A stretch of DNA of 64,000 nucleotides from Flavobacteriales bacterium UBA2669 (GTDB taxonomy: Bacteria; Bacteroidota; Bacteroidia; Flavobacteriales_E; Vicingaceae). Positions 46,229 to 55,382 of this stretch are shown piece after piece. Every line of letters starts with the position of its first letter. Within the stretch, counting starts at the first letter, position 1. The position numbers and the translations under genes are program-made. Below the pieces are notes generated by a model that saw nothing but the letters and a program-made list of their open reading frames with translations, made no database searches and was not told the origin of the DNA. The DNA lies in the NCBI GenBank assembly GCA_002359215.1, contig DEMN01000004.1, positions 1 through 64,000 of the forward strand, written 5' to 3'.

Positions 46229-48067
46229 TTATTCATCAATCTTTTGTATCGCTATTAATTTTCTATAAGCAGCGTTGGATGGATTTTCCATTAATTCTTT
46301 GTGCGTACCTTGTTCTATAATTTTTCCATTATTGATAACTACAATCTCATCTGCATTTTGTATGGTGCTTAACCTATGAGCAACCACAATAGAAGTTCTG
46401 TTTTGCATCAGTTGATTCAATGCTTCTTGCACTAGTTTTTCTGATTCGGTATCTAAAGCAGAAGTAGCTTCATCCAACAACATAATTGGTGGGTTCTTTA
46501 AAACTGCTCTGGCAATACACAAACGTTGTTTTTGCCCACCTGAAAGCTTCATTCCATTATCGCCAACAAAAGTTTGGTAACCATATTCTGAAGCAACAAC
46601 AAAATCGTGTGCATTGGCAATTTTTGCAGCAGCTATTACTTGTTCTTCTGTGGCAGTTTCATTACCAAAAACAATGTTGTTGTAAATGGTATCATTAAAC
46701 AGTATAGAATCTTGGGTAACAATTCCTATTTGCTCTCTTAATGAGTGCAGCGAAATATCTTTTACATTATTTCCATCTATTTTTATGGTGCCTTCATTTA
46801 CATCATAAAAACGCGGTATTAAGTTTATAATAGTTGACTTCCCTCCTCCTGATGCTCCAACCAACGCTACGGTTTTTCCTTTCTTAATGGTTAAACTAAT
46901 ATTATCTAACACTTTTTTATCGCCATAACTAAAAGATACCTTTTCTAAGGTTATGCTATCGTTAAACGATTCAATTGTTATAGCATTTTCAGCATCTTTA
47001 ACTTTTACTTCTGCATCTAGCACTGAAAAAATTCTTTCTCCGGCAATTAGCCCTCTTTGGATATTTGCCACAACAGAAAACATACTTTTTAGTGGCGATA
47101 TTACATTGGCAAACAACAATACAAACACCAAGAAATTTTCAGGAGGCATGTAGTTTTCTTTCAACACCAAAGTTCCACCGTAATACAACACCATACAAAA
47201 AACACCGACTCCCATTACCTGAGAAACAGGAGACGCCAATCCTTTTTTGTAATCCATAGATCGTAACGCACGCTCATACTTTACATTTTCATGTGTGAAT
47301 CGTTTACTGAAATAGGCTTTTGCATTGAATGAATAAATGATTTTTATACCTCCCAAGGTTTCATCAATCGTGTTTAAAATTCTACCTAAATAATCCTGAC
47401 CTTGTTTGGCTTTTTTTCTCAACATTCGGGTAATTCTCCAAATAACCAAGCCGGATAAAGGCAAAACCAATAAAGAAAACAATAAAAGTTGTGGCGATAA
47501 ATAATACAATACTATAAATGTAAAAATTACCGTAATTGGCTCTTTAATAATAGCATTTAGTGTATCAATGATAGAGGTTTCTACTTCTTTTACATCATTG
47601 GTCATTCTCGACATTAAATCACCTCTTTTCTCGTTAGAATAATAACCCAAGTGCAATTCGGTAATTTTATCATACATCGCTAAACGAATGTTTTTTATCA
47701 TTTTGGCTTTTACAAAAGCCAATATAAATCGGGAAAGAAAGGTGAATAAATTTGCTAAAAATACAGAGGCTATTAATACCAAACATATCATTTTTAACGC
47801 TTCTGTTTTGTCGGAAAAAGAAACCAAATAATTTTTAAACCACTCTCCTACCGATGATATGTATTCTTTGCTAAAAGCAAATTCAGGAAATGGTGAACTA
47901 ACTACTGTTTCTGTTACTTCCTGACTAAAAAGAATTTTTAAAACCGGAGCTACAAATGAAAGGTTAAGTATTTCAAAAACTATCCCTAAAACAGTAGTAA
48001 TAACAAAAAACGGCAAAAAACTCCTAAATGGTCGGGCATAAGATAATATTCGGAGGTAGGTTTTCAT
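46229..48067 (-). CDS. MsbA-type ABC exporter (fused permease and ATPase)
   Basis: A 612-aa half-transporter. The N-terminal ABC type-1 transmembrane domain (about 15-340) has six helices and the usual MSRMTNDVKEVE coupling helix region. The ATPase domain (about 370-600) has Walker A GASGGGKST, the LSGGQKQRL signature, Walker B IMLLDEATSALD and the switch His in VVAHRLST. The best functional guess is a lipid A-core flippase like MsbA or a related lipid/drug exporter. Operon with the downstream GT2. A 28-aa ORF with a promoter box lies just upstream. Confidence 0.92.
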   Translation of the reverse strand: MKTYLRILSYARPFRSFLPFFVITTVLGIVFEILNLSFVAPVLKILFSQEVTETVVSSPFPEFAFSKEYISSVGEWFKNYLVSFSDKTEALKMICLVLIASVFLANLFTFLSRFILAFVKAKMIKNIRLAMYDKITELHLGYYSNEKRGDLMSRMTNDVKEVETSIIDTLNAIIKEPITVIFTFIVLYYLSPQLLLFSLLVLPLSGLVIWRITRMLRKKAKQGQDYLGRILNTIDETLGGIKIIYSFNAKAYFSKRFTHENVKYERALRSMDYKKGLASPVSQVMGVGVFCMVLYYGGTLVLKENYMPPENFLVFVLLFANVISPLKSMFSVVANIQRGLIAGERIFSVLDAEVKVKDAENAITIESFNDSITLEKVSFSYGDKKVLDNISLTIKKGKTVALVGASGGGKSTIINLIPRFYDVNEGTIKIDGNNVKDISLHSLREQIGIVTQDSILFNDTIYNNIVFGNETATEEQVIAAAKIANAHDFVVASEYGYQTFVGDNGMKLSGGQKQRLCIARAVLKNPPIMLLDEATSALDTESEKLVQEALNQLMQNRTSIVVAHRLSTIQNADEIVVINNGKIIEQGTHKELMENPSNAAYRKLIAIQKIDE

Positions 48068-48071
48068 CTGG

Positions 48072-48158
48072 TTATTTTAACTGTTTTTTATCGGTCAGAT
48101 GGAACTCGCCAACAATCATCCTCCAACGCATTAAAAGTTTAAACATGTCTCGTTTCAT
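48072..48158 (-). CDS. Very small ORF (28 aa) leading the MsbA-like operon
   Basis: An ATG at 48158 opens 28 codons, basic and amphipathic (MKRDMFKLLMRWRMIVGEF at the start), ending 4 bases before the MsbA-like ATG. A TATTTTTG box lies 26-33 bases upstream. It could be a small protein, a leader peptide or a chance ORF; no membrane helix is evident. Presence is clear in sequence, but its coding status is uncertain. Confidence 0.35.
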   Translation of the reverse strand: MKRDMFKLLMRWRMIVGEFHLTDKKQLK

Positions 48159-48183
48159 TTGTTTCTTGCTCAATTTTAAAGGA

Positions 48184-48191
48184 CAAAAATA
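48184..48191 (-). promoter_or_regulatory. Predicted -7 box of the MsbA-like operon
   Basis: TATTTTTG on the minus strand matches TAnnTTTG. The transcript would begin near 48177 and include the 28-aa ORF. The -33 region is T-rich without an exact TTTG. Confidence 0.45.
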
Positions 48192-48287
48192 GCAATTTTA
48201 AAGTAAGCTCATTAAAAACAAGTATGGTTAAGTATTTTTTTATAATTTTATTGACTGTAACTAATTACTAATACTAAAAACTTTATT

Positions 48288-48761
48288 ATGAAATATATCA
48301 ACTTTTTTAAATGGACATTATTACTAACTGTATTTACTGTATTTATGGCATGCAGCAATGAAACTGAAACTATCGAAGAAGAAATTAATGTTGAAGAAGA
48401 ACAAACAGCAACAGAACCAGTTATGGATGCTAATGCTGAAACTACGGCTGCCGACACTAGTTCTACAGGTGTTTATCAAGAGGAAGTAACTGAATCTCCA
48501 GGTTCTTTAAAAGAAGCCATGCAGTCTTCTAACAATCAACCGATAGTTGAAGAAGGCGGGTTGTCTTTTTGCGATTGTGTGAAAAAACAAAAAGAGTTAA
48601 ATGAATTGATTATGGAAACGGAAGATGATGACAAAATGCTAAAAGCCATGGCAGAATTAGAAGCCATGAAAACAGGTGAATGTAAAGTGCTTTTTTCTGC
48701 TAAACAAAACACCATAGAAGAGAAACAGGCCCATGCTAGAAGAGTGAAGAAATGTCTATAA
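48288..48761 (+). CDS. Lipoprotein of unknown function
   Basis: A 157-aa protein. The signal peptide ends in the lipobox FMACS (Cys22). A very acidic Glu/Thr-rich linker (about 24-85) follows. The C-terminal part (about 95-157) contains FCDCVKKQKELNELI and a further GECKVLF and KKCL, so four cysteines may form disulfides or bind metal. This CDCV-type segment recurs in small Bacteroidota proteins of unknown role. It lies 28 bases ahead of the glutathione peroxidase gene and is probably co-transcribed. Confidence 0.82.
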   Translation: MKYINFFKWTLLLTVFTVFMACSNETETIEEEINVEEEQTATEPVMDANAETTAADTSSTGVYQEEVTESPGSLKEAMQSSNNQPIVEEGGLSFCDCVKKQKELNELIMETEDDDKMLKAMAELEAMKTGECKVLFSAKQNTIEEKQAHARRVKKCL

Positions 48762-48789
48762 TGTTTTAGCAATCTAAAATAAAAACCAC

Positions 48790-49347
48790 ATGAAAAAAAT
48801 TAGCATTATGATACTATTACTAGGACTATTCTCTGGGTTTAACTCCAAAGTAGCACCAGAAGATAAAAAGAATCTTTACCACTTATCGTTTACCGATATT
48901 AATGGTAAAGAAGTAAATATGAAAGATTTTAAAGGAAAGAACATTGTTATTGTGAATGTGGCTTCTGAATGTGGTTTTACCACACAATATGAAGATTTAC
49001 AAAAACTACATGAAGCTTACAAAGAAAACACCGTAGTAATAGGTTTTCCGTGTAATCAATTTGGCGGACAAGAACCCGGTTCTGAAGAAGAAATAGCTAC
49101 TTTCTGTAAAAAGAATTTTGGGGTTACTTTTTTATTGGCTTCAAAAATTGATGTAAAAGGAGAAAATGCACATCCTATTTACCAATGGCTAACCGCTAAA
49201 AGTGAAAATGGCGTAATGGATTCTTCTGTTAAATGGAATTTCCAGAAATACGTTATTAACAAACAAGGTGAACTGGTAGATGTTTTTTACTCGGTAACCA
49301 ACCCCATGAGCGATAAAATTACTAAATTGCTTAAGGACAATGAATAA
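48790..49347 (+). CDS. Glutathione peroxidase-family thiol peroxidase
   Basis: A 185-aa thioredoxin-fold peroxidase with an N-terminal signal peptide (about 1-18), so probably exported. The catalytic site is cysteine, not selenocysteine: NVASECGFT with Cys61. The supporting Gln is in GFPCNQFGGQEPG and the Trp in VKWNFQKYV. Members reduce lipid or hydrogen peroxides, in bacteria usually with thioredoxin. Its stop region contains the ATG of the first gene of the defence island (8-base overlap). Confidence 0.93.
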   Translation: MKKISIMILLLGLFSGFNSKVAPEDKKNLYHLSFTDINGKEVNMKDFKGKNIVIVNVASECGFTTQYEDLQKLHEAYKENTVVIGFPCNQFGGQEPGSEEEIATFCKKNFGVTFLLASKIDVKGENAHPIYQWLTAKSENGVMDSSVKWNFQKYVINKQGELVDVFYSVTNPMSDKITKLLKDNE

Positions 49348-50821
49348 AAATAAACTCACATTATCCCAACTAGAACAATATTTATCTAAAGCTGCATGGA
49401 TTTTAAAAGGCCCGGTAGATGCTTCTGACTTTAAAGTTTACATTTTTCCTTTACTCTTTTTCAAACGCCTTTCTGATGTTTATGATGAAGAATATCAGCA
49501 GGCTTTGGAAGAGTCTGATGGGGATAAAGAATATGCTAATCTTCCAGAATTTCATCGTTTTATAATTCCTGAAGATTGTCATTGGAAAGATGTTAGAGAA
49601 ACAACTTCTAATGTTGGGTTAGCAATTGAAGAAGCACTTAGAGGTATTGAACAGGCTAACCAAGAATTTTTGTATGGAATTTTTGGTGATGCTCAATGGA
49701 GTAATAAAAATAAACTTTCTGATAGACTGTTGATTGATTTAATAGAGCATTTCTCGCAATACGATTTATGTAATAGTAATGTTGACTCAGATTTATTAGG
49801 AAATTCTTACGAGTATCTGATTAAACATTTTGCAGATTTAACCAACAAAAAAGCAGGAGAATTTTATACACCACGTTCAGTAGTGCATTTGTTGGGGTTA
49901 ATTTTAGATCCACATGAAGGTGAAACCATCTACGACCCTGCTTGTGGTACAGGAGGAATGTTGTTGGAATGTGTAGATCATTTAAAACACAACAAGGAAG
50001 ATTTTAGAACGCTTAAATTATTTGGACAAGAAAAGAATTTGACTTCAAGCTCTATTGCCCGAATGAACATGTTTTTGCATGGAATTGAAGATTTTTCAAT
50101 TGTTAGGGGAGATACACTTCGTAATCCGGCATTTTTTGAAGCAGATGGATTAAAAACTTTTGATTGCGTAATTGCTAACCCACCTTTTTCTTTAAAAGAA
50201 TGGGGCGCTGAAAATTGGGCAAACGACCCTTATGGAAGAAACATTGCTGGTGTACCACCTGCCGGTAATGGCGATATGGCATGGGTGCAACACATGATAA
50301 AATCGATGAACAGCACGGGTAGAATGACTGTTGTTTTACCTCATGGAGCCTTATTTCGTAAAGGTGCTGAAGGAAAAATCCGTGAAGCTTTATTAAAACA
50401 AGATTTACTTGAAGCAGTAATTGGTTTAGGACCAAATATTTTCTATGGTACGCAATTAGCGGCTTGTATTATGGTTTTTAAACAGCATAAAGAAGAATCT
50501 AAAAAGGATAAAGTATTGTTTATAGATGCTTCTGATCAAGTGCGTGTAGGAAGAGCTCAGAATTACCTAGAACCAAATAATGTAAATCAAATTTTTGAAT
50601 GGTTTAAAGCCTTTAAAGATGTGGAAAATTATGTAAAAGTAGCTTCCAAAATGGATTTAGTAGAGAATGACTACAATTTGAACATACCACTTTATGTAGA
50701 AAAAATAATCGAGGATAATTTACCAAGTGTTGAAGAGGCTTTAGCTGATTTAAAAACTGCTTGGAATGAAAGTTTAAAAGCTGAAGAGAAGTTTAAAACG
50801 ATACTAAAAGAATTTTTATGA
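49340..50821 (+). CDS. hsdM: Type I restriction-modification DNA methyltransferase subunit, copy 1
   Basis: A 493-aa N6-adenine methyltransferase. The HsdM N-terminal helical domain (about 5-140: LKGPVDASDFKVYIFPLLFFKRLSD) is followed by the catalytic domain with the SAM-binding motif I DPACGTGG (199-206) and catalytic NPPF (280-283). It is distinct from the second hsdM 1.9 kb downstream; the two align along their length with many differences. The 8-base overlap with the peroxidase gene and 4-base overlap with the next gene imply coupled translation. No promoter box is visible between it and the peroxidase gene. Confidence 0.95.
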   Translation: MNKNKLTLSQLEQYLSKAAWILKGPVDASDFKVYIFPLLFFKRLSDVYDEEYQQALEESDGDKEYANLPEFHRFIIPEDCHWKDVRETTSNVGLAIEEALRGIEQANQEFLYGIFGDAQWSNKNKLSDRLLIDLIEHFSQYDLCNSNVDSDLLGNSYEYLIKHFADLTNKKAGEFYTPRSVVHLLGLILDPHEGETIYDPACGTGGMLLECVDHLKHNKEDFRTLKLFGQEKNLTSSSIARMNMFLHGIEDFSIVRGDTLRNPAFFEADGLKTFDCVIANPPFSLKEWGAENWANDPYGRNIAGVPPAGNGDMAWVQHMIKSMNSTGRMTVVLPHGALFRKGAEGKIREALLKQDLLEAVIGLGPNIFYGTQLAACIMVFKQHKEESKKDKVLFIDASDQVRVGRAQNYLEPNNVNQIFEWFKAFKDVENYVKVASKMDLVENDYNLNIPLYVEKIIEDNLPSVEEALADLKTAWNESLKAEEKFKTILKEFL

Positions 50822-52686
50822 GTAATACTAGGATGCCATCAAGTTCAGCCCAAGACAGGCAAGTGTCTGTTTGGTTTCAGAAAATTGAGAATGGAGAAAT
50901 AAAGTTGCCTCGCTTTCAAAGACATCAAGCCTGGGATAGGAATAGAGTTTGTAGTTTATTAGATACTGTAACAAAAAATTTACCTCTAGGAGTTACTCTT
51001 TTGCTTAATGTTGATGAGGAACATTTTGTATCAAGGTATCTAGCTACTGCACCAGAAACTGGGGCGAGAGTTACTGAGCATTTACTTGATGGGCAGCAAA
51101 GGCTGACTTCATTATGGAGAACCTTACATAACAATTATGATGATGCTAAATATTTTATGTATTTCAGTAAATATGATATTTACAATGGAAGAACAGAGGA
51201 GGAAGAAGAAGTTTATGTTTGGTTCAATACTAGATGGGAAAACAAAAATGGAAAATTAATGCCAATATGGGTTGATTCACCAAAAGACAGCTTTTATAGA
51301 GGATTAATTCCAATGGAACTCTTTAGGCCTGGAGATATTTCTAAAGAATATGAAGAATGGGTTAATCAAGCTACCGAACAAAATAAACCATTAAAAAATA
51401 GTGAAAACTATGAAGAAATATTAATTGAATGGATGAATGATAAAAATGAAGTTATGAATGTTATTCGGGATTACCGTGAAACAATAGCACATTTTAATTT
51501 GCCTTATCTAGCATTACCAACTCAAACTACTAAAGATACTGCATTACAAGTATTTATTAATATGAATACTAATAGCAAACCCCTATCACAATATGATATT
51601 ATTAGAGCAGAAATAGAAGGTGTTAAAGGAGTTTCGTTAGATGATTATCAAAATAGCTTACATGGAAAGCATCCAAATGTACATTACTATTTTGAATTGC
51701 CTTTTTTGATCTTAGCTACTTCGGCTCTTATCCAAAATAAACTACCAAACCAGCGAGGTATGTGGGACATGAAAAAAGATACCATGGTGGAAAATTGGAG
51801 TAAAATGGAGGATGGCTTATCTAAGATGGCTGTTTTTATGGAAGGACAAGGAATTTATGATAGAAACAGATTGCCGACTAATGCAGTGTTATCAGTTATT
51901 GCTGCTTTGTATACTCATATACCAGAAAGCTTAGATGCTAGGGGGCATGCAGAACTTTTACTTAAAAAGTATTTATGGTCAAGTTTTTTTACAGATAGAT
52001 ATGAAAATTCAGCAGCATCAAATGCTTATAATGATTTTACTGCATTAAAAAATATTATAAATGGAGAATTAAAAGACAATGGATCTAAATGGACAGAAGA
52101 AGATGTTCTAGTATTGAATCGGGAAAAATATCCACTATCTAGTGAAGATGAATTAATTAGGGTTGCATGGCCAAAAAGAGAGAATATACGTGCAAGGGGT
52201 ATTATGGCTGTGTTTAGTAAGTTGGGAGCATATGATTTTGCTGATGGTTCTTCATTAAGTAGACAACAATTACTTGATGGTAAAAGACATTATCATCATG
52301 TTTTTCCTGATGCTCTTTTAAAAGAAGCTGAAGTAGAAAGTTATTTAGCTTTAAATTGTGCTTTAATAACTGATAAAACTAATCTAAATATAAGTAATAA
52401 AGAACCTCTTAGGTATCTTACTGAGCGTTACAACTGGACAAGTGAGGATATTGTAAACACACGTTTAAAATCACATTTAATACCAATTCAGGAACTTAAA
52501 AATGGAGGTTATGAAGGATTAACTAAAGAAAATAAGATTGAAAAAATAAAATCTGATTTTGATTACTATATTGCTAAGAGGGCTAAATATGTCGTTTGTG
52601 CGGTCAACTATTTAACAGAAGGTAGAGAAATATCAGCAAATGAAATTATTAATGAGGTTGAATCAAAAAAAGTTGAGATAGCATGA
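50818..52686 (+). CDS. GmrSD-like restriction protein (DUF262-DUF1524 fusion)
   Basis: A 622-aa protein. The N-terminal DUF262 (GmrS-like) domain has PRFQRHQAWDRNRV (31-44) and the nucleotide-handling motif LLDGQQRLTSLW (89-100). The C-terminal DUF1524 (GmrD-like) nuclease region, near residues 485-525, shows RHYHHVFP and then LNISNKEP, the HNH/His-Me finger pattern. GmrSD enzymes are type IV systems that use NTP hydrolysis to cut modified phage DNA. Here the gene lies between two hsdM genes with 4-base overlaps (ATGA) at both ends, so it is translated as part of the type I operon. Confidence 0.88.
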   Translation: MSNTRMPSSSAQDRQVSVWFQKIENGEIKLPRFQRHQAWDRNRVCSLLDTVTKNLPLGVTLLLNVDEEHFVSRYLATAPETGARVTEHLLDGQQRLTSLWRTLHNNYDDAKYFMYFSKYDIYNGRTEEEEEVYVWFNTRWENKNGKLMPIWVDSPKDSFYRGLIPMELFRPGDISKEYEEWVNQATEQNKPLKNSENYEEILIEWMNDKNEVMNVIRDYRETIAHFNLPYLALPTQTTKDTALQVFINMNTNSKPLSQYDIIRAEIEGVKGVSLDDYQNSLHGKHPNVHYYFELPFLILATSALIQNKLPNQRGMWDMKKDTMVENWSKMEDGLSKMAVFMEGQGIYDRNRLPTNAVLSVIAALYTHIPESLDARGHAELLLKKYLWSSFFTDRYENSAASNAYNDFTALKNIINGELKDNGSKWTEEDVLVLNREKYPLSSEDELIRVAWPKRENIRARGIMAVFSKLGAYDFADGSSLSRQQLLDGKRHYHHVFPDALLKEAEVESYLALNCALITDKTNLNISNKEPLRYLTERYNWTSEDIVNTRLKSHLIPIQELKNGGYEGLTKENKIEKIKSDFDYYIAKRAKYVVCAVNYLTEGREISANEIINEVESKKVEIA

Positions 52687-54140
52687 CCCAACAACAACTA
52701 GAAAAATTCCTATGGGGAGCAGCCACTAAATTGCGTGGATTAATTGATGGCGGAGACTACAAGCAATACATCTTTCCCTTGCTATTTTTTAAGCGGATAT
52801 GCGATGTGTATGATGAAGAATTTGAATTGGCTTTAAAAGAGAGTAATGGCGACATGGAATATGCTGCCTTTGCCGAAAACCACCATTTTATGGTACCTAA
52901 AGGAGCCCATTGGCAAGATGTAAGAGAAACTACCACCAATGTGGGTACAGCCTTGCAAAATGCTATGCGTGAAATTGAAAAAGCAAACCCTAATACCCTT
53001 TACGGAATATTTGGTGATGCCTCTTGGACCAACAAAGATAGATTGAGTGATGAAATTCTGATTAATTTAATAGAACATTATTCTCAACACAAACTTAATT
53101 TGGCTAATGTGCCTGACGATAAATTAGGAAATGCTTACGAATACCTGATAAAAGAGTTTGCGGACGATAGCGGACATACCGCAGCAGAGTTTTACACCAA
53201 CCGAACGGTGGTTACGCTCATGACTAAAATTATGGACCCGCAACCGGGAGAAAGTGTTTACGATCCTACCTGTGGTTCCGGTGGTTTATTACTGAATTGT
53301 GCTTTGCATTTAAAAGAAGAAGGAAAGGAATACCGTACCCTTAAATTATACGGGCAAGAAATTAACCTATTAACTTCTGCTATTGCCCGAATGAACATGT
53401 TTATGCACGGCATAGAGGAGTTTAGCATTGTAAGAGGCGATACGTTGGCCCAACCGGCTTTTTTGCATAACGATGAACTGAAAAAATTTAACGTGATTTT
53501 GGCCAACCCACCCTACTCCATTAAAGCGTGGGACCAAAAAGCATTTGTTAACGACCCTTACGGCCGGAATTTGTGGGGAGTACCACCACAAGGTTGTGCC
53601 GATTATGCTTTTCAGCAGCACATCCATAAAAGTTTAGATGATAAAAACGGTAGGTACGCAATTCTTTGGCCTCATGGTATTTTGTTTAGAGATATGGAAG
53701 CTGAAATGAGAAGAAAAATGGTAGCTGAAGATCAAATTGAAGCTGTGATTGGACTTGGAGCTAATCTGTTTTATAATTCTCCAATGGAAGCAATGATTTT
53801 AGTTGGGAATACAAATAAACCGAAAGAACGTAAAGGGAAAGTGTTATTTATTAATGGCAAAGATGATGTAGTTGATAACAAAGGTCTAGCGTATTTAACC
53901 CAAGAACATATTGATAAGTTATATAGTGCATTCATAAATTATAAGGACATACCTCATTATGCAAAAGTGGCAACAACTGAAGAGATTTTGTCATTTGATG
54001 GAAACATGAATATTAATTTTTATGTAAAAAGAGAAGGTTCTGGAATAGATTTATCTTTTGGAAAAGCCTTTAGTGAATGGAATGAAAGTGGAGAGCAGTT
54101 GAAAGAATCAATGAATAATTTATTTGAAGTATTGAATTAG
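52683..54140 (+). CDS. hsdM: Type I restriction-modification DNA methyltransferase subunit, copy 2
   Basis: A 485-aa HsdM with motif I DPTCGSGG (194-201) and catalytic NPPY (275-278), both intact. The N-terminal domain (LRGLIDGGDYKQYIFPLLFFKRICD) parallels that of copy 1. It sits 1 base before hsdS and is the more likely direct partner of that subunit. By rough count, the first kilobase is richer in G+C (about 40-48% in sampled lines) than the last 300-400 bases (about 28-32%), which suggests a mosaic gene. Confidence 0.95.
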   Translation: MTQQQLEKFLWGAATKLRGLIDGGDYKQYIFPLLFFKRICDVYDEEFELALKESNGDMEYAAFAENHHFMVPKGAHWQDVRETTTNVGTALQNAMREIEKANPNTLYGIFGDASWTNKDRLSDEILINLIEHYSQHKLNLANVPDDKLGNAYEYLIKEFADDSGHTAAEFYTNRTVVTLMTKIMDPQPGESVYDPTCGSGGLLLNCALHLKEEGKEYRTLKLYGQEINLLTSAIARMNMFMHGIEEFSIVRGDTLAQPAFLHNDELKKFNVILANPPYSIKAWDQKAFVNDPYGRNLWGVPPQGCADYAFQQHIHKSLDDKNGRYAILWPHGILFRDMEAEMRRKMVAEDQIEAVIGLGANLFYNSPMEAMILVGNTNKPKERKGKVLFINGKDDVVDNKGLAYLTQEHIDKLYSAFINYKDIPHYAKVATTEEILSFDGNMNINFYVKREGSGIDLSFGKAFSEWNESGEQLKESMNNLFEVLN

Positions 54141-54141
54141 A

Positions 54142-55380
54142 ATGGAAGAAATTTTAGAAAAAACAATAAGTGAACTTCAATTGGATAAAAGCAAGTGGAA
54201 ACTAACCAAGTTTGGAGATGTTGCTATTCAGCAAAAGCAAACTGTTGATAGAGAAAATACTGATCTAACACGCTATGTTAAAGGTGAACATATGAGATCT
54301 GAGGATCTTCATTTACGAGAATGGGGAGAATTAACTGATGAGTATTTAGGACCTGCGTTTATTCGAAGGTTTGATGAAGGTGATATATTATATGGTTCAA
54401 GAAGAACGTACTTGAGAAAGGTAGTTATTGCTCCTTTTTCAGGAATTACTTCAAACACTACGTTTGTTGCAAAAGCAAATGAGAAAAAGATTGATAAAAG
54501 ACTTTTGCCTTTTATAATGATGTCAGAAGGATTTACAGAAAACTCAATTAAAAATTCGAAAGGTTCTGTAAACCCATACATAAACTGGAAGGATATCGCT
54601 AAATACGAGTTCCTCCTCCCACCTAAAGAAGAACAAGTTAAACTAGTGGAGTTGTTGTGGGCGATGGATGAGGTGATTGAGAGAGAGAGGGAGGTTTTGG
54701 AGAAATTGAATAATTCTTATTCAACTTCAATAAATCAATTTATGATACATGGTGATTTAAAAAGTGAAGGGGAATTAGTGAAAACTAAATGCGGTCTTTT
54801 GGATAGTAGAATAGGAACCGTAAAACTGAAAGATTGTTTAGCAGAAAAGCCTACTTATGGAGCTAATGCTTCTTCCAAAATTCATGAAAATAGTGCCCCT
54901 AGATATATTCGTATTACTGATATAGATGATGAAGGTAATTTGATTGCAGAAGATAAAGTAACAATAGATTCAAACGATTATGTCAATTATCTTTTAGCCC
55001 ATGATGACTTTCTCTTTGCTCGTACAGGAAATACAGTTGGAAAAACTCTTCTATTTAATGAAAAAATGGGTGAATCAGTATTTGCTGGGTACTTGATTCG
55101 GTTTAAGTTAAATCCCAATATTCTTCGTCCGAAATTTTTATTTTATTATACAAAATCATTAAAATATGAATCTTTTAAAAGAAAAATGATAAAAGTAGGT
55201 GCACAGCCTAATATTAATTCAGAAGAATATCAATCAATGATATTACCAGAATTTAGCATTCAAATTCAAGATACTTTAATTGATAAATTGGATTTTCTTA
55301 AGTATAATATTGACCAATTAAAATCAAAAATTTCTAGTTCTCATTCTTTACAAAAGAGTTTAATTAATCAAGTGTTTTAG
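54142..55380 (+). CDS. hsdS: Type I restriction-modification specificity subunit
   Basis: A 412-aa HsdS that recognises the bipartite target and scaffolds M and R. The first target-recognition domain (about 15-160) ends in the conserved YEFLLPPKEEQVKLVELLWAMDEVIE helix. The second (about 225-370) begins KLKDCLAEKPTYGANAS and ends before a second coiled helix (about 375-412). The recognition sequence cannot be read. A short (GA)5 run (54679-54688) lies in the central conserved helix. It is 1 base after hsdM2 and 2 bases before the TIR-STAND gene. Confidence 0.92.
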   Translation: MEEILEKTISELQLDKSKWKLTKFGDVAIQQKQTVDRENTDLTRYVKGEHMRSEDLHLREWGELTDEYLGPAFIRRFDEGDILYGSRRTYLRKVVIAPFSGITSNTTFVAKANEKKIDKRLLPFIMMSEGFTENSIKNSKGSVNPYINWKDIAKYEFLLPPKEEQVKLVELLWAMDEVIEREREVLEKLNNSYSTSINQFMIHGDLKSEGELVKTKCGLLDSRIGTVKLKDCLAEKPTYGANASSKIHENSAPRYIRITDIDDEGNLIAEDKVTIDSNDYVNYLLAHDDFLFARTGNTVGKTLLFNEKMGESVFAGYLIRFKLNPNILRPKFLFYYTKSLKYESFKRKMIKVGAQPNINSEEYQSMILPEFSIQIQDTLIDKLDFLKYNIDQLKSKISSSHSLQKSLINQVF

Positions 55381-55382
55381 GT

